64,000 bases of DNA from Leisingera sp. JC1 (GTDB taxonomy: Bacteria > Pseudomonadota > Alphaproteobacteria > Rhodobacterales > Rhodobacteraceae). The notes under the pieces were generated by a model. The model did no database searches. It saw nothing but the letters and a program-made list of their open reading frames with translations, and had not been told where the DNA came from. Position numbers and translations under genes: made by a program. The stretch covers positions 23,193 through 87,192 of the forward strand of contig NZ_LYUZ01000002.1 of the NCBI RefSeq assembly GCF_001679925.1, written 5' to 3'. This document shows, one piece after another, positions 43,648 through 52,723 of this stretch. Within the stretch, counting starts at the first letter, position 1. Each line of letters opens with the position of its first letter.

Positions 43648-44388
43648 TCAACCCGGCGAAGGCAGCTGCCCTGCATCCGAAGGCAACAGCTGTGCAGGCG
43701 GCTGGCCAGGGAGAAGGCCCTGTTCAGTATCCTCCTCTGGAAGACCGGGCCGGAACTCCCGCAGTACCCCCGCCGCGATCAGGCGCAGCCTGCTCGGGTA
43801 CCATTCCCGGTCTGAACCGGTGCGCAGAGTCTCGATTGCAAAACCGGGGTCAACCCCACGCGCCACCATATAGCTCAAATGGTCGTGAATCTCGCGCTGT
43901 GTGTCTGCATAGATCCATGCGCCGAACTCGAACGGTGTTGCCCAGCGCTGTTCCTTGCGTTCACTCCGGTAATAATCATGCACAGCCGGGGCGGGCCAAC
44001 TCCGCTGGTGAAACCCGATCCGCGAGTCCTCGGTCATACGCCGCCGATTGCCGGCCAGGAACACATCGACACAAGCGCTGACACATTCCCCGTCAACCAG
44101 AGTATCCAGATCATAGGCCATCACCAGCCCGGCGATTTCCTCGCCACCGTACACGCTGCCGCCCACACTATTGAGTTGCAGTTCGGAAATGGCTGGATTC
44201 TCCGCCAGAATGCGGCGCAGCCGGTCGGCGTCCACGTCAGTGATCTCTGCGGCTTCCCCCGGCTCCTTAATGTCGGTGTCATAGACAAGCGTGGTGCCCT
44301 GCAGGCTGAATTTGCGCGGCAGTGTGTCCTTCGCGGCCAGTTGCAGCGGCAAGAGCAGACAAAAGAGAATGCACATCAAACGCAGCAT
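43648..44388 (-). CDS. Exported ClpP/crotonase-like protein of unknown function (COG3904-type)
   Basis: A 246-residue protein with an N-terminal signal (LMCILFCLLLPLQLAAKD). The core ISELQLNSVGGSVYGGEEIAGLVMAYDLDTLVDGECVSACVDVFLAG and RIGFHQRS follow the ClpP-like pattern of predicted periplasmic proteins, with a Ser in the nucleophile position (CVSAC) and a candidate His in GFHQ. It may be a periplasmic serine hydrolase, but activity is unproven. It sits between metK and trmB. The C-terminus is Pro/Gln-rich. Confidence 0.75.
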   Translation of the reverse strand: MLRLMCILFCLLLPLQLAAKDTLPRKFSLQGTTLVYDTDIKEPGEAAEITDVDADRLRRILAENPAISELQLNSVGGSVYGGEEIAGLVMAYDLDTLVDGECVSACVDVFLAGNRRRMTEDSRIGFHQRSWPAPAVHDYYRSERKEQRWATPFEFGAWIYADTQREIHDHLSYMVARGVDPGFAIETLRTGSDREWYPSRLRLIAAGVLREFRPGLPEEDTEQGLLPGQPPAQLLPSDAGQLPSPG

Positions 44389-44600
44389 CACGCCCCCGGT
44401 GGCTGGTTATCACCCCCCGTAGTATGGCGCAGCCTGCCCGTATGCTCCAGATTTTTCAGCGCAGCAGAATTGCCCAAGATTTCCCGCGCAATATGTGCTT
44501 CAACTTTCTTGGTCATAGCGCACCGCCGCGGGCTTTGACCGATTGAGAAGCGGGGCATTCTTGAAGGCAGCGGCGGAGGCAAGGGCCTGACCTGCATAGA

Positions 44601-44626
44601 AAAAGCGGGCCTTCCGGCCCGCCTTG
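44601..44626 (-). terminator. Intrinsic terminator after metK
   Basis: On the minus strand GCGGGCC and GGCCCGC arms (plus-strand 44605-44611 and 44616-44622) close a 4-nt loop and are followed by TTTTTCTAT. It starts about 20 bp past the metK stop. It splits metK from the COG3904-type gene. Confidence 0.9.
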
Positions 44627-44644
44627 GTTCTTTTGAGCGCTGTC

Positions 44645-45826
44645 TCAAACTGCCTTTTTCAGAGCCTCAACCAGGTCCGTGCGCTCCCAGCTGAAGCCGC
44701 CGTCGGCTTCCGGATCGCGTCCGAAATGGCCATAGGCTGCAGTGCGCTGGTAGATCGGTTTGTTGAGGCCGAGATGGGAGCGGATGCCACGCGGGGTCAG
44801 GTCCATAACCTGGTCAATTGCGCGTTCGATCGCCGCCGGATCAACCTCGCCTGTGCCATGGGTTTCAGCATAAATCGACAGCGGCTTGGAGACGCCGATG
44901 GCATAAGACAGCTGGATGGTGCATTTCTCAGCCATGCCCGCGGCCACCACGTTCTTGGCCAGATAACGCGCAGCATAGGCGGCCGAGCGGTCCACCTTGG
45001 TCGGATCCTTGCCGGAGAAGGCGCCGCCGCCGTGCGGAGCCGCGCCACCATAGGTGTCGACGATGATCTTGCGCCCGGTCAGGCCTGCGTCGCCATCCGG
45101 GCCGCCGATCACGAATTTACCGGTCGGGTTCACGTGCCACTGGGTGGCATCTGTCAGCCAGCCTTCGGGCAGGGTTTCGCGGATGTAAGGCTCGACAATG
45201 GCGCGGATATCCGCAGAGGTCAGGCTTTCGTCCAGATGCTGTGTCGACAGCACCAGCGAGCTGACCCCAACCGGCTTGCCATCTTCATAAACCACCGACA
45301 GCTGGGATTTCGCGTCCGGACCAAGCACCGGTTCGGTACCGTTCTTGCGCACTTCGGCCAGACGGCGCAGAATCGCATGGCTGAACTGGATCGGGGCTGG
45401 CATCAGAGCGTCGGTTTCATTGGTGGCAAAGCCGAACATGATGCCCTGGTCGCCGGCGCCTTCGTCCTTTTCACTGGAAGCGTTGACGCCCTGTGCAATA
45501 TGGGCGGACTGTTCGTGCAGCAGATTTGTCACTTCCACGGTTTCGTGGTGGAACTTGTCCTGCTCGTAGCCGATGTCCTTGATGCATGCGCGGGCGATGT
45601 CTTCAATCCGGCCCATGTAATCGTGCAGCTTGTCCTGATCGGACAGCCCGACCTCCCCCCCGATGACAACACGGTTCGTGGTAGCGAAAGTCTCAGCCGC
45701 CACGCGCGCTTCGGGCTCTTCCGCCAGGAAAGCGTCGAGAACCGCGTCGGAAATGCGGTCGCAGACCTTGTCCGGGTGGCCTTCGGAAACCGATTCCGAA
45801 GTGAAGGTGTAGTTCGTACGGGTCAT
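44645..45826 (-). CDS. metK: S-adenosylmethionine synthetase
   Basis: A 393-residue enzyme making SAM from methionine and ATP. Family blocks are [76 protein letters not shown] and [19 protein letters not shown]. The leader carries a SAM/SAH riboswitch, so expression should fall when SAM is high. It is preceded by lnt on the same strand with 116 bp between, and is closed by an intrinsic terminator. Confidence 0.98.
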   Translation of the reverse strand: MTRTNYTFTSESVSEGHPDKVCDRISDAVLDAFLAEEPEARVAAETFATTNRVVIGGEVGLSDQDKLHDYMGRIEDIARACIKDIGYEQDKFHHETVEVTNLLHEQSAHIAQGVNASSEKDEGAGDQGIMFGFATNETDALMPAPIQFSHAILRRLAEVRKNGTEPVLGPDAKSQLSVVYEDGKPVGVSSLVLSTQHLDESLTSADIRAIVEPYIRETLPEGWLTDATQWHVNPTGKFVIGGPDGDAGLTGRKIIVDTYGGAAPHGGGAFSGKDPTKVDRSAAYAARYLAKNVVAAGMAEKCTIQLSYAIGVSKPLSIYAETHGTGEVDPAAIERAIDQVMDLTPRGIRSHLGLNKPIYQRTAAYGHFGRDPEADGGFSWERTDLVEALKKAV

Positions 45827-45831
45827 GAAAA

Positions 45832-45879
45832 GTGCTCCATTGGTTTATCCATGCCACGCCAGGAAGCCGTTGTGGCAGG
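45832..45879 (-). promoter_or_regulatory. SAM/SAH riboswitch in the metK leader
   Basis: Read on the minus strand, TGCCAC (45877-45872) pairs with GTGGCA (45857-45852) around AACGGCTTCCTGGC. The downstream segment ATGGAGCA (45840-45833) can pair with the CTTCC loop as an H-type pseudoknot. The conserved elements CACAACGGCTTCCTGGCGTG and TGGAGCA match the SAM-SAH motif known from Rhodobacterales metK leaders. GGAG in the pseudoknot is also the Shine-Dalgarno, with about eight bases to the ATG, so ligand binding should block translation. Confidence 0.88.
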
Positions 45880-45942
45880 TATCAAGCCGCAGTACGCGGC
45901 CCATCCGCGCGGGTCAATCTATATTCCAATAGAGTTAAGCTG

Positions 45943-47442
45943 CTATGACCGCGGCGCAAGAGCGCGGGGCAGAAAGATTGCCGCACCTGCAATAAAGAAA
46001 CACAGCAGCAGAACCGGCCAGTCCCCGGTCCGGCTGTAAAGCGTCGGCGGCAGCGGAGCAGGCAGAGCTGCATCGATAAAGCCTGCCTCTCCCAGCGGCA
46101 GCTGGTCCATCATCGCCCCGTCCGGCCCAATCATGGCCGAGACACCGGTGTTGGCTGCCCGGATTATCGGCAATCCCTGCTCCAGTGCCCGCATCCGCGC
46201 CTGTACAAGGTGCTGATAAGGGCCTGAACGGGTGCCGAACCAAGCGTCATTGGTGATCTGCACCAGCATGTCCGGACGGGTATCGGCGGCGTTCACATCC
46301 TGGGGGAAGACTGCCTCATAGCAGATCAGCGGCAAGGCACTGCCAATGGGCAGTTCCAACACCCGGGCACCCGGGCCAGCGGCGTAACCTGCCCCGGCCT
46401 GGGAGGCGAACCCGTGGATCCCGAAGCGGGCCATAAAGTCGCCAAAGGGCACATACTCCCCGAACGGCACCAGATGCGCCTTGTCATATGCAGCGGCTGG
46501 CAGCCCGTCTGAATCCAGAAGCACCGCAGAATTATAGTAGGCACCGCCCTCCTCTCGCTGGATACCCAGCAAGACCGGGACACCGCCGGCCCGTTCGGAA
46601 ATGGCCTGAAGCGTGTCTCCGGCATAATTCAGCAACTGCGGCACCGCGGTTTCCGGCCAGACGATCATGTCAGGTCGCGGCTCCTCGGCTGAGAATGCCA
46701 GCGCACGGCGGACGAACTCCCACCTGTGTTCAGGGTGCCATTTCAGGTTTTGCGGCGCATTGGGCTGAACGATACGCACGACACGATCCGTCCGCACGGT
46801 CTCCCCGGGGGCGGGAACTCCAACAGCTGCAGCCAACGCCAACCCCAGCGGCAGCAAGGCGGCTGCAGGATGCGTCCGTAGCAATGCGAGCGGCAAAAAC
46901 GCCACAAGCGTCAGCAGCGCCAGCCCCTGCGGCCCGGTCCACGGCAGCAGATTGGCGGCTGGCGTATCAATCCAGAACTGGCCGAATGCGGCCCAGGGAA
47001 AACCGGTCAGCAGATAGGCGCGGGCAAATTCTGCCAGCGACCATAGCGCCACCAGCATCGGAAGGCGCACCACCCCACGGCTGAGACGGGCGGAAATGCC
47101 AAAGGCAGCCCCCCAAAAAAGAGCAAGGCCAGCGGCAAGGAAGACCAGCGCAAAGGGGGCCATCCAGGCGTGGCGTTCGGGGTCGACCTGAAACGGCTCA
47201 ATGATCCAGGAGAGGCCGAAAGTGAAATACCCCAGTCCGAACAGCCAGCCTGCCAGAGCAGCGGTGCGGGCGGACGAAGCATGCAAAATCAGCCAGCCAG
47301 CCGCGGCCAGCGCGAACGGCAGCCCGATCAGCATGTGCCAGGGAGCCAGCGCCAAGGACAGCAGCGCACCGCTGCCAAGAGCCAGCCCCGCCAGGGCTAG
47401 GCGAAGCTGGCGCGCAGCCTGCCGCAACCCCAGTGACATCAT
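45943..47442 (-). CDS. lnt: Apolipoprotein N-acyltransferase
   Basis: A 499-residue inner-membrane protein: several N-terminal hydrophobic segments, then a periplasmic nitrilase-fold domain. The catalytic triad is visible as Glu in VWPETAVPQ, Lys in AYDKAHLVPFGEYVPFGD and Cys in PLICYEAVFP. It adds the third acyl chain to lipoproteins. Its ATG overlaps the corC stop (ATGA). Starts at 47442 and 47439 are both possible. Confidence 0.96.
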   Translation of the reverse strand: MMSLGLRQAARQLRLALAGLALGSGALLSLALAPWHMLIGLPFALAAAGWLILHASSARTAALAGWLFGLGYFTFGLSWIIEPFQVDPERHAWMAPFALVFLAAGLALFWGAAFGISARLSRGVVRLPMLVALWSLAEFARAYLLTGFPWAAFGQFWIDTPAANLLPWTGPQGLALLTLVAFLPLALLRTHPAAALLPLGLALAAAVGVPAPGETVRTDRVVRIVQPNAPQNLKWHPEHRWEFVRRALAFSAEEPRPDMIVWPETAVPQLLNYAGDTLQAISERAGGVPVLLGIQREEGGAYYNSAVLLDSDGLPAAAYDKAHLVPFGEYVPFGDFMARFGIHGFASQAGAGYAAGPGARVLELPIGSALPLICYEAVFPQDVNAADTRPDMLVQITNDAWFGTRSGPYQHLVQARMRALEQGLPIIRAANTGVSAMIGPDGAMMDQLPLGEAGFIDAALPAPLPPTLYSRTGDWPVLLLCFFIAGAAIFLPRALAPRS

Positions 47443-48338
47443 GCAGCGGCGTCCGGCAGCCGCACCCGCAGCCGCTTGATCCGGCGCGGGTCGGCATCCA
47501 TGACTTCAAACTCGGCGCCTTCGGGGTGTTCGATCACCTCCCCGCGGGCAGGCACCCGGCCGGACAGCATGAAGACCAGCCCGCCAAGCGTGTCGATCTC
47601 TTCCTCGTCCACGTCATCGTGGCTGGTCAGCGAATGGCCGGTCTCAGCCTCGAACTCCGGCAACGAGGTGCGGGCCAGCGCGATGTAGCAGCCGGGTTTT
47701 TCCTCGAACCAGGTCTGATGTTCGTCGGCGTCATGCTCATCCTCGATCTCGCCCACCACCTGTTCGATCAGGTCTTCGATGGTGACCAGCCCGTCCACAC
47801 CGCCGTATTCGTCGATCACCAGCGCCATGTGACGGCGTTCAGCCTGCATCTTGGTCAGCAGAACCCCGATCGGCATCGAGGGCGGCACGAACAACAGCGG
47901 CCGCAGCATTTTTGACAAGTCAAACTCAGAGGTGCCGCCGTTAAAGCCGTGTGTCAGCGAGAAATCCTTGAGGTGAACAAAGCCCAGCGGCGTGTCGAGT
48001 GTGCCCTCGTAAACGGGAATGCGGGTGAAGCCGCTTTGCCGGAAAATGCCGACCAGATCATCCTTGGCGACAGTGACCGGCACAGCGGCAATTTCGGCAG
48101 AGGGGATGGCGACGTCTTCAACCCGCATCCGGCGCAGGTTAATCATGCCATGCGGAGCAGTGCCCGGCGCTGGCTGTTCGCCGCCGGTGTCCTGTCCGTC
48201 CTGCGGATCGGGGCTGAACACGCTGCGCAGCCGCGTCCACAATCCGGTATTTTCAGAAGCCGGCGCATCCGCCGCCGTGCCATTGATGTCCTGCAGCGCG
48301 CCTTGCGCCGCGTTAGAACTGCCTTCTATGTCGCCCAT
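47439..48338 (-). CDS. CorC/HlyC-family CBS-domain protein
   Basis: A 299-residue soluble protein without the DUF21 membrane domain. It has two CBS motifs (VEDVAIPSAEIAAVP... and PPSMPIGVLLTKMQAERRHMALVIDEYGGVDGLVTIEDLIEQVVGEIEDEHD) followed by the CorC_HlyC C-terminal domain. Short cytosolic CorC-like proteins next to ybeY and lnt are common in proteobacteria; roles in magnesium handling or envelope homeostasis are proposed. ATG 48338 gives MGDIEGS. Confidence 0.92.
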   Translation of the reverse strand: MGDIEGSSNAAQGALQDINGTAADAPASENTGLWTRLRSVFSPDPQDGQDTGGEQPAPGTAPHGMINLRRMRVEDVAIPSAEIAAVPVTVAKDDLVGIFRQSGFTRIPVYEGTLDTPLGFVHLKDFSLTHGFNGGTSEFDLSKMLRPLLFVPPSMPIGVLLTKMQAERRHMALVIDEYGGVDGLVTIEDLIEQVVGEIEDEHDADEHQTWFEEKPGCYIALARTSLPEFEAETGHSLTSHDDVDEEEIDTLGGLVFMLSGRVPARGEVIEHPEGAEFEVMDADPRRIKRLRVRLPDAAA

Positions 48339-48360
48339 CTTTCCATTCCAAAAACCCCGG

Positions 48361-48873
48361 TTACGGGGCGTCCTCACTTATATATGGGTTCGCGATACCC
48401 AGTTTGCCAAGTAGCAGGATCTCAATCCCTTCCATCAATGCGGCATCGCGGTCACGAATGTGATCATAGCCCAGAAGATGCAACAGTCCGTGAATGATCA
48501 GATGGCGGGTATGATCGGCCAGGGGTTTCCCCGCCTCGGCAGCTTCGCGGGCGCATGTGTCAAAGGAGATGGCAATGTCGCCCAGCGGGATTTCCCCAGT
48601 AAAATCAGCCTCTGGCCGGAGCGGCGTGCCGCCGTCTTCTTCTGCTGCCAGCTCCTCTGCCGGCCAGCTGAGAACGTTGGTAGGCTGCGGCTTTTCGCGG
48701 AACTCAGCGTTCAGGTCCGCAACACGCGGATCATCGCAGGCCAGCAGCGAAATTTCGCACATCCCGGCGTCCAGGCCAAAATGCTCCAGAACAATTGCAG
48801 CGGCCTCTTCCGCCAGCGCCGAAAGTCCGGCGTCCTGCCAGCGGCTGTCTTCGATGGTGATGTCGAGCGTCAT
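48361..48873 (-). CDS. ybeY: Endoribonuclease YbeY (16S rRNA maturation)
   Basis: A 170-residue metal-dependent RNase with the zinc motif HGLLHLLGYDH and upstream LADLN...PTNVLSWP family blocks. It takes part in 16S rRNA 3'-end maturation and 70S quality control. It lies between phoH and corC, as in most bacteria. ATG 48873 gives MTLDITIED. Confidence 0.96.
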   Translation of the reverse strand: MTLDITIEDSRWQDAGLSALAEEAAAIVLEHFGLDAGMCEISLLACDDPRVADLNAEFREKPQPTNVLSWPAEELAAEEDGGTPLRPEADFTGEIPLGDIAISFDTCAREAAEAGKPLADHTRHLIIHGLLHLLGYDHIRDRDAALMEGIEILLLGKLGIANPYISEDAP

Positions 48874-48949
48874 GGTACGGTTGCACAAACGGGGGACAGC
48901 CCCCGCACCCCCGGAGTATTTTCACAAAGATGAAGCCCGATTGCTTTTT

Positions 48950-49960
48950 TCAGGCCGGTGTCGAATCCGCGTCATAGGCTTCAATGATCGCGGCCACAAG
49001 CGGGTGACGCACCACATCGCGGGCGGTGAAGTAGTTGAAGCTGATCTTGGGGATGGTTTTCAGCAGCCGCTCAGCGTCGGCCAGGCCCGACTGCACTCCA
49101 CGCGGCAGGTCCACCTGCGAGCGGTCGCCGGTGATCACCATGCGCGAGCCCTCGCCCAAGCGGGTCAGAAACATCTTCATCTGCATGGTGGTGGCGTTCT
49201 GCGCCTCGTCCAGAACCACAAAGGCGTTGGACAGCGTGCGGCCGCGCATGAAAGCCAGCGGCGCAATTTCGATCCGCTTGTCCTCGATCAGCTTGGCCAG
49301 CTGCTTGCCCGGCAGGAAGTCATTGAGTGCATCGTAGAGCGGCTGCATGTAGGGGTCGACCTTGTCCTTCATGTCGCCAGGCAGGTAACCGAGCTTCTCC
49401 CCGGCCTCCACTGCGGGGCGGGACAGGATGATGCGGTCGACATGGCCGGTGATGAACATGGAAACGCCCACAGCGACGGCCAGATAAGTCTTGCCGGTAC
49501 CAGCGGGGCCGATACCAAAGGCCAATTCGTGTTCAAACAGGGATTGCACATAGGCTTTTTGCGCCTCGGTGCGCGGCTCTACCAGTTTCTTGCGGGTCTT
49601 GATCTCCACCCGGCCGCCGCGGAACATCTGCAGCTGTCCATCGGGCTCGGCATCGTCGCTGTCCGCTCCCATGCGCAATTCGCGGTCAATGTCGCCGCTT
49701 TCGACACTGCGGCCGGTTTCCAGGCGGTCATAAAGTGCCGTCAGCACTCCTGCAGCCTGCTCCCGCGCGGAATGCTCGCCCATTACGGACAGCTGATTGC
49801 CGCGGCGGACAATCTGTACCCCCAGTTTTTGTTCAATGTCAGCCAGGTTGCGGTCATATTCGCCGCACAGGTCGATCAGCAATCGGTTGTCAGGAAATTC
49901 CAGCAGCACTTCGTGGGTTGCGGTCTGGGTCTGCGGGTCATTCAGGGCGCTGATGGCCAA
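48950..49960 (-). CDS. phoH: PhoH-like P-loop ATPase
   Basis: A 336-residue protein. The N-terminal KH-like region is followed by the PhoH ATPase domain with Walker A GPAGTGKTYLA, RPAVEAGEKLGYLPGD, Walker B FVVLDEAQNAT and TGDRSQVDLPRG. Probably RNA-related, given its constant pairing with ybeY. No ATG fits. The best start is TTG 49960, with GAGGAG seven bases before it; upstream codons (Cys/Arg-rich) do not look like protein. Confidence 0.93.
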   Translation of the reverse strand: MAISALNDPQTQTATHEVLLEFPDNRLLIDLCGEYDRNLADIEQKLGVQIVRRGNQLSVMGEHSAREQAAGVLTALYDRLETGRSVESGDIDRELRMGADSDDAEPDGQLQMFRGGRVEIKTRKKLVEPRTEAQKAYVQSLFEHELAFGIGPAGTGKTYLAVAVGVSMFITGHVDRIILSRPAVEAGEKLGYLPGDMKDKVDPYMQPLYDALNDFLPGKQLAKLIEDKRIEIAPLAFMRGRTLSNAFVVLDEAQNATTMQMKMFLTRLGEGSRMVITGDRSQVDLPRGVQSGLADAERLLKTIPKISFNYFTARDVVRHPLVAAIIEAYDADSTPA

Positions 49961-50051
49961 GCTGATCTCCTCAATCTGGCGTTGCCCCTTCAGTCTGCAT
50001 CTGCAGCAGCGTTTGCGCAAGCAGGCGCTTCGCAAAATCACATTTTTGAAA

Positions 50052-50080
50052 CAAAAACAGCCGCCCCTGAGGGCGGCTGC
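50052..50080 (-). terminator. Intrinsic terminator after the OmpA/lipoprotein pair
   Basis: A 9-bp stem CAGCCGCCC/GGGCGGCTG (50058-50066 and 50071-50079) with loop CTGA, followed on the minus strand by TTTTTG. It ends the two-gene unit and makes phoH transcription independent. Confidence 0.9.
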
Positions 50081-50101
50081 AAATCAGGCAAGACTCAAAT
50101 T

Positions 50102-50407
50102 TCAGATCGGGTCGCCAAAGGTCGAACCGTCCTTGAACGGGCCGGTCGCCAGGGTGGGCGGAATGTCGCTGTTGCAGACCGGCTTCCCGTCGGGCGTGCG
50201 GCGCAAGTCGGCGTAGCCCTCAAGGCCATCGTCGATGATCCAATGTTCACAGCCGTTCGGGTCAACCCAGATACCGGCCGTCAGGTTGGACAGATGATTG
50301 TTGCTGCCATCGCCAACGTGGGCATCACGGGTTTTATCCAATGCTTCGGTGCAGGCTCCAAGCAGGGAAATCACCGCAACAAGACCAAGCGTTCTTTTCA
50401 TCATCAT
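50102..50407 (-). CDS. Small lipoprotein with GCEHW module
   Basis: A 101-residue protein with a signal peptide and lipobox (LLGAC, Cys near 19). The mature part contains IWVDPNGCEHWIIDDGLEGY and RRTPDGKPVC, nearly the same as the N-terminal module of the adjacent OmpA protein. No family name comes to mind. GAGGGG lies before a run of three ATGs. It probably sits in the outer membrane. It arose from, or donated, the module in the neighbouring gene. Confidence 0.85.
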   Translation of the reverse strand: MMMKRTLGLVAVISLLGACTEALDKTRDAHVGDGSNNHLSNLTAGIWVDPNGCEHWIIDDGLEGYADLRRTPDGKPVCNSDIPPTLATGPFKDGSTFGDPI

Positions 50408-50419
50408 GATTTTTTCCCC

Positions 50420-50998
50420 TCAGCGCAGGCAATAGATTTCGACACGGCGGTTCTGCGCCATGTTGGCCGCGCTGGTGTTGGGCACCCGCGGATCGCGCTC
50501 GCCGTAGGCCCGCACGCCTGCAATACGCGCACCGGCCGAACGGCCAACCGCAGCCACGGCATTTGCACGGCGCTCGGACAGGCGGATGTTGTATTCATCC
50601 GACGCTCTGCTGTCGGTATGGCCTGCAACGATGAAAGAGCGCGCACCGTTGCTCCTCGCCTGCTGGAAGAACTGGCGCAGGCGCTGTTTGCCTGCTGCAT
50701 TGATGTAATGCCTGTCAGTGGCAAAGAACTGGTCCGTCGGCATCACGCCGCAGATATTGCCGCGGCGGCAAACGGGTTTGCCATCTGGTTTCACATGCGG
50801 AGTCATATAGCCTTCAGCGCCATCGTCCATCACCCAGTGCTCACAGCCATCCGGGTCGACCCAGATGGTCGGCACATAGCGTTCGCCTTTGATGGTTCGC
50901 TGCTGTGATTGGGCGCTCGCAGGCGCAGCGGCGATGCTGAGCGCAGCCGCGGCAGCAGCGGCCAGCGCAATCGCCTTGTGCAGTTTAAATGTCAACAC
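50420..50998 (-). CDS. OmpA-family protein with N-terminal GCEHW module
   Basis: A 192-residue exported protein. After the signal peptide (APASAQSQQ) comes the module IWVDPDGCEHWVMDDGAEGY...VKPDGKPVC. A C-terminal OmpA-like peptidoglycan-binding domain follows (FFATDRHYINAAGKQRLRQFF, VAGHTDSRASDEYNIRLSERRANAV). GTG 50998 with AAGGA upstream is the best start; longer readings lack a signal sequence. It is 12 bp from the lipoprotein gene. Confidence 0.88.
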   Translation of the reverse strand: MLTFKLHKAIALAAAAAAALSIAAAPASAQSQQRTIKGERYVPTIWVDPDGCEHWVMDDGAEGYMTPHVKPDGKPVCRRGNICGVMPTDQFFATDRHYINAAGKQRLRQFFQQARSNGARSFIVAGHTDSRASDEYNIRLSERRANAVAAVGRSAGARIAGVRAYGERDPRVPNTSAANMAQNRRVEIYCLR

Positions 50999-51274
50999 AA
51001 CCGAAATTCCTTCACCTAAGTCCCCCCAGGGAGCTGTCTCAAACCTGGCCACCCCATAGGCCATAAGAGTAAATCTATCTGAATTTAAGTTAAAACGTTC
51101 CCAAAATCGGACGAATGCACAAGCAGATTAAACGCCTTCGCAGGACACTCCGCTCAGCTCCCGGGAATTGTTGCTGAACGCGAAGCAATCGCGCCAGGAG
51201 AATTTTCCGGAGCGCCCCGGACTTGGGACTGCCCCGGCCCGCCGCCGGGGCGATTCGCCGAGCGGAACAAGGTC

Positions 51275-52597
51275 TCAGCTGATCAGCTCACCTGCCAGGG
51301 AGTTTGCTCCGGAAGACACAATACGCACCCGGGCAAGTTCACCAATCCCGCGGCTGCAATCAGCGACATGCACAGCATGCAGGTAGTCGGATTTCCCCAC
51401 CATCTGTCCGGGCAAGCGTCCCGCCTTTTCAAACAGCACCCCGACTTCACGGCCAACCATGCTGTCCTGCACTTCGCGCTGCTGACGGGTCAGCAAGGCT
51501 TGCAGGCGCTGCAGCCGGTCATCTGCCGCCGCCGAGTCCACCTGCGCGCGCTCCGCCGCGGGGGTGCCGGGGCGGGTCGAGTATTTGAAGGAATAGGCAG
51601 TGCCGTATTTCACCTCCTCCACCAGGTCCATGGTGGCCTGGAAGTCTTCCTCGGTCTCTTCCGGAAAGCCGACAATAAAATCGCCGGAGATCAGGATGTC
51701 GGGACGCGCGGCGCGGATGCGCTCAATCAGGCGGATGTAGCTTTCGGCGGTATGCGAGCGGTTCATCCGCTTGAGGATCTTGTCGGACCCCGCCTGCACC
51801 GGCAGATGCAGATAGGGCATCAGCTTGGCACAGGTGCCATGCGCCTCGATCAGATCGTCCTGCATGTCGTTGGGGTGCGAGGTGGTGAAGCGGATGCGCT
51901 CCAGCCCGTCGATCTTGTCGAGTTCCCAAATGAGCTGCGCCAATGTCAGGTCACCGTTCGGGCCTGCGCCGTGATAGGCGTTCACGTTCTGGCCCAGCAG
52001 GGTGATTTCGCGCACGCCGCGCTCCACCAGATCCTGCGCCTCGCGCAGGATACGGTCTGCCGGGCGCGAGACTTCGGCACCGCGGGTATAAGGCACGACA
52101 CAGAAGGCGCAGAACTTGTCGCAGCCTTCCTGCACCGTCAGAAACGCCGTCGGGCCGCGCTTGGCCTTGGGGCGGTTTTTCAGTTTCTCGAACTTGTCTT
52201 CCTCGGGAAAATCGGTGTCCAGCACCTTCTCACCTGCCCGCGCCTTGGCCTCCATCTCCGGCAGGCGGTGGTAGCTCTGCGGTCCGACAACCAGATCGAC
52301 CAGCGGCTGGCGGCGCATGATCTCCTCGCCTTCGGCCTGGGCAACGCAGCCGGCGACACCGATCTTCAGATCCGGTTTCTCTGCCTTCAGCCCTTTGAAA
52401 CGGCCGAGTTCGGAATACACCTTTTCAGCCGCCTTTTCGCGGATGTGGCAGGTATTGAGCAGGATCATATCGGCGTCATCTGCCGATTTCGTCTCAATGT
52501 AACCTTCCCCGCCCAGCGCCTCGGCCATACGTTCGCTGTCATAGACATTCATCTGACAGCCATAGGTCTTGATAAACAGCTTTTTCGGGGCGCTCAT
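51275..52597 (-). CDS. miaB: tRNA-2-methylthio-N6-dimethylallyladenosine synthase
   Basis: A 440-residue radical-SAM methylthiotransferase acting on A37 of tRNAs. The N-terminal cluster-binding domain opens with [14 protein letters not shown]. The radical-SAM motif is [15 protein letters not shown] and a C-terminal TRAM domain closes the protein. ATG 52597 fits the family start. Downstream (51231-51251) a GCCCCGGC/GCCGGGGC stem without a T-tract lies between miaB and the OmpA gene, which has its own leader. Confidence 0.97.
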   Translation of the reverse strand: MSAPKKLFIKTYGCQMNVYDSERMAEALGGEGYIETKSADDADMILLNTCHIREKAAEKVYSELGRFKGLKAEKPDLKIGVAGCVAQAEGEEIMRRQPLVDLVVGPQSYHRLPEMEAKARAGEKVLDTDFPEEDKFEKLKNRPKAKRGPTAFLTVQEGCDKFCAFCVVPYTRGAEVSRPADRILREAQDLVERGVREITLLGQNVNAYHGAGPNGDLTLAQLIWELDKIDGLERIRFTTSHPNDMQDDLIEAHGTCAKLMPYLHLPVQAGSDKILKRMNRSHTAESYIRLIERIRAARPDILISGDFIVGFPEETEEDFQATMDLVEEVKYGTAYSFKYSTRPGTPAAERAQVDSAAADDRLQRLQALLTRQQREVQDSMVGREVGVLFEKAGRLPGQMVGKSDYLHAVHVADCSRGIGELARVRIVSSGANSLAGELIS

Positions 52598-52723
52598 GCA
52601 GGTCAGCCTTCCAGCCAGGGTGGGTAAACAGCGGCTTGCAATACAGGCAAATGCCGCTGCTTGCAATGGAGCGGCATTTACCCGATTTTGACTGCAAAGG
52701 CCAGAAAGGCAGGGCAGACCAGC

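Noticed and set aside
44388-44516. Possible 42-residue frame (MTKKVEAHIAREILGN...) ending with a TGATG overlap on the COG3904-type gene
   Set aside because: No Shine-Dalgarno, a polar end without a recognisable pattern, and it begins between the metK terminator and the next gene. It could be a leader peptide, but the evidence is too thin.
51231-51251. GCCCCGGC/GCCGGGGC stem after miaB as an intrinsic terminator
   Set aside because: No T-tract on either strand; kept only as a remark under miaB.
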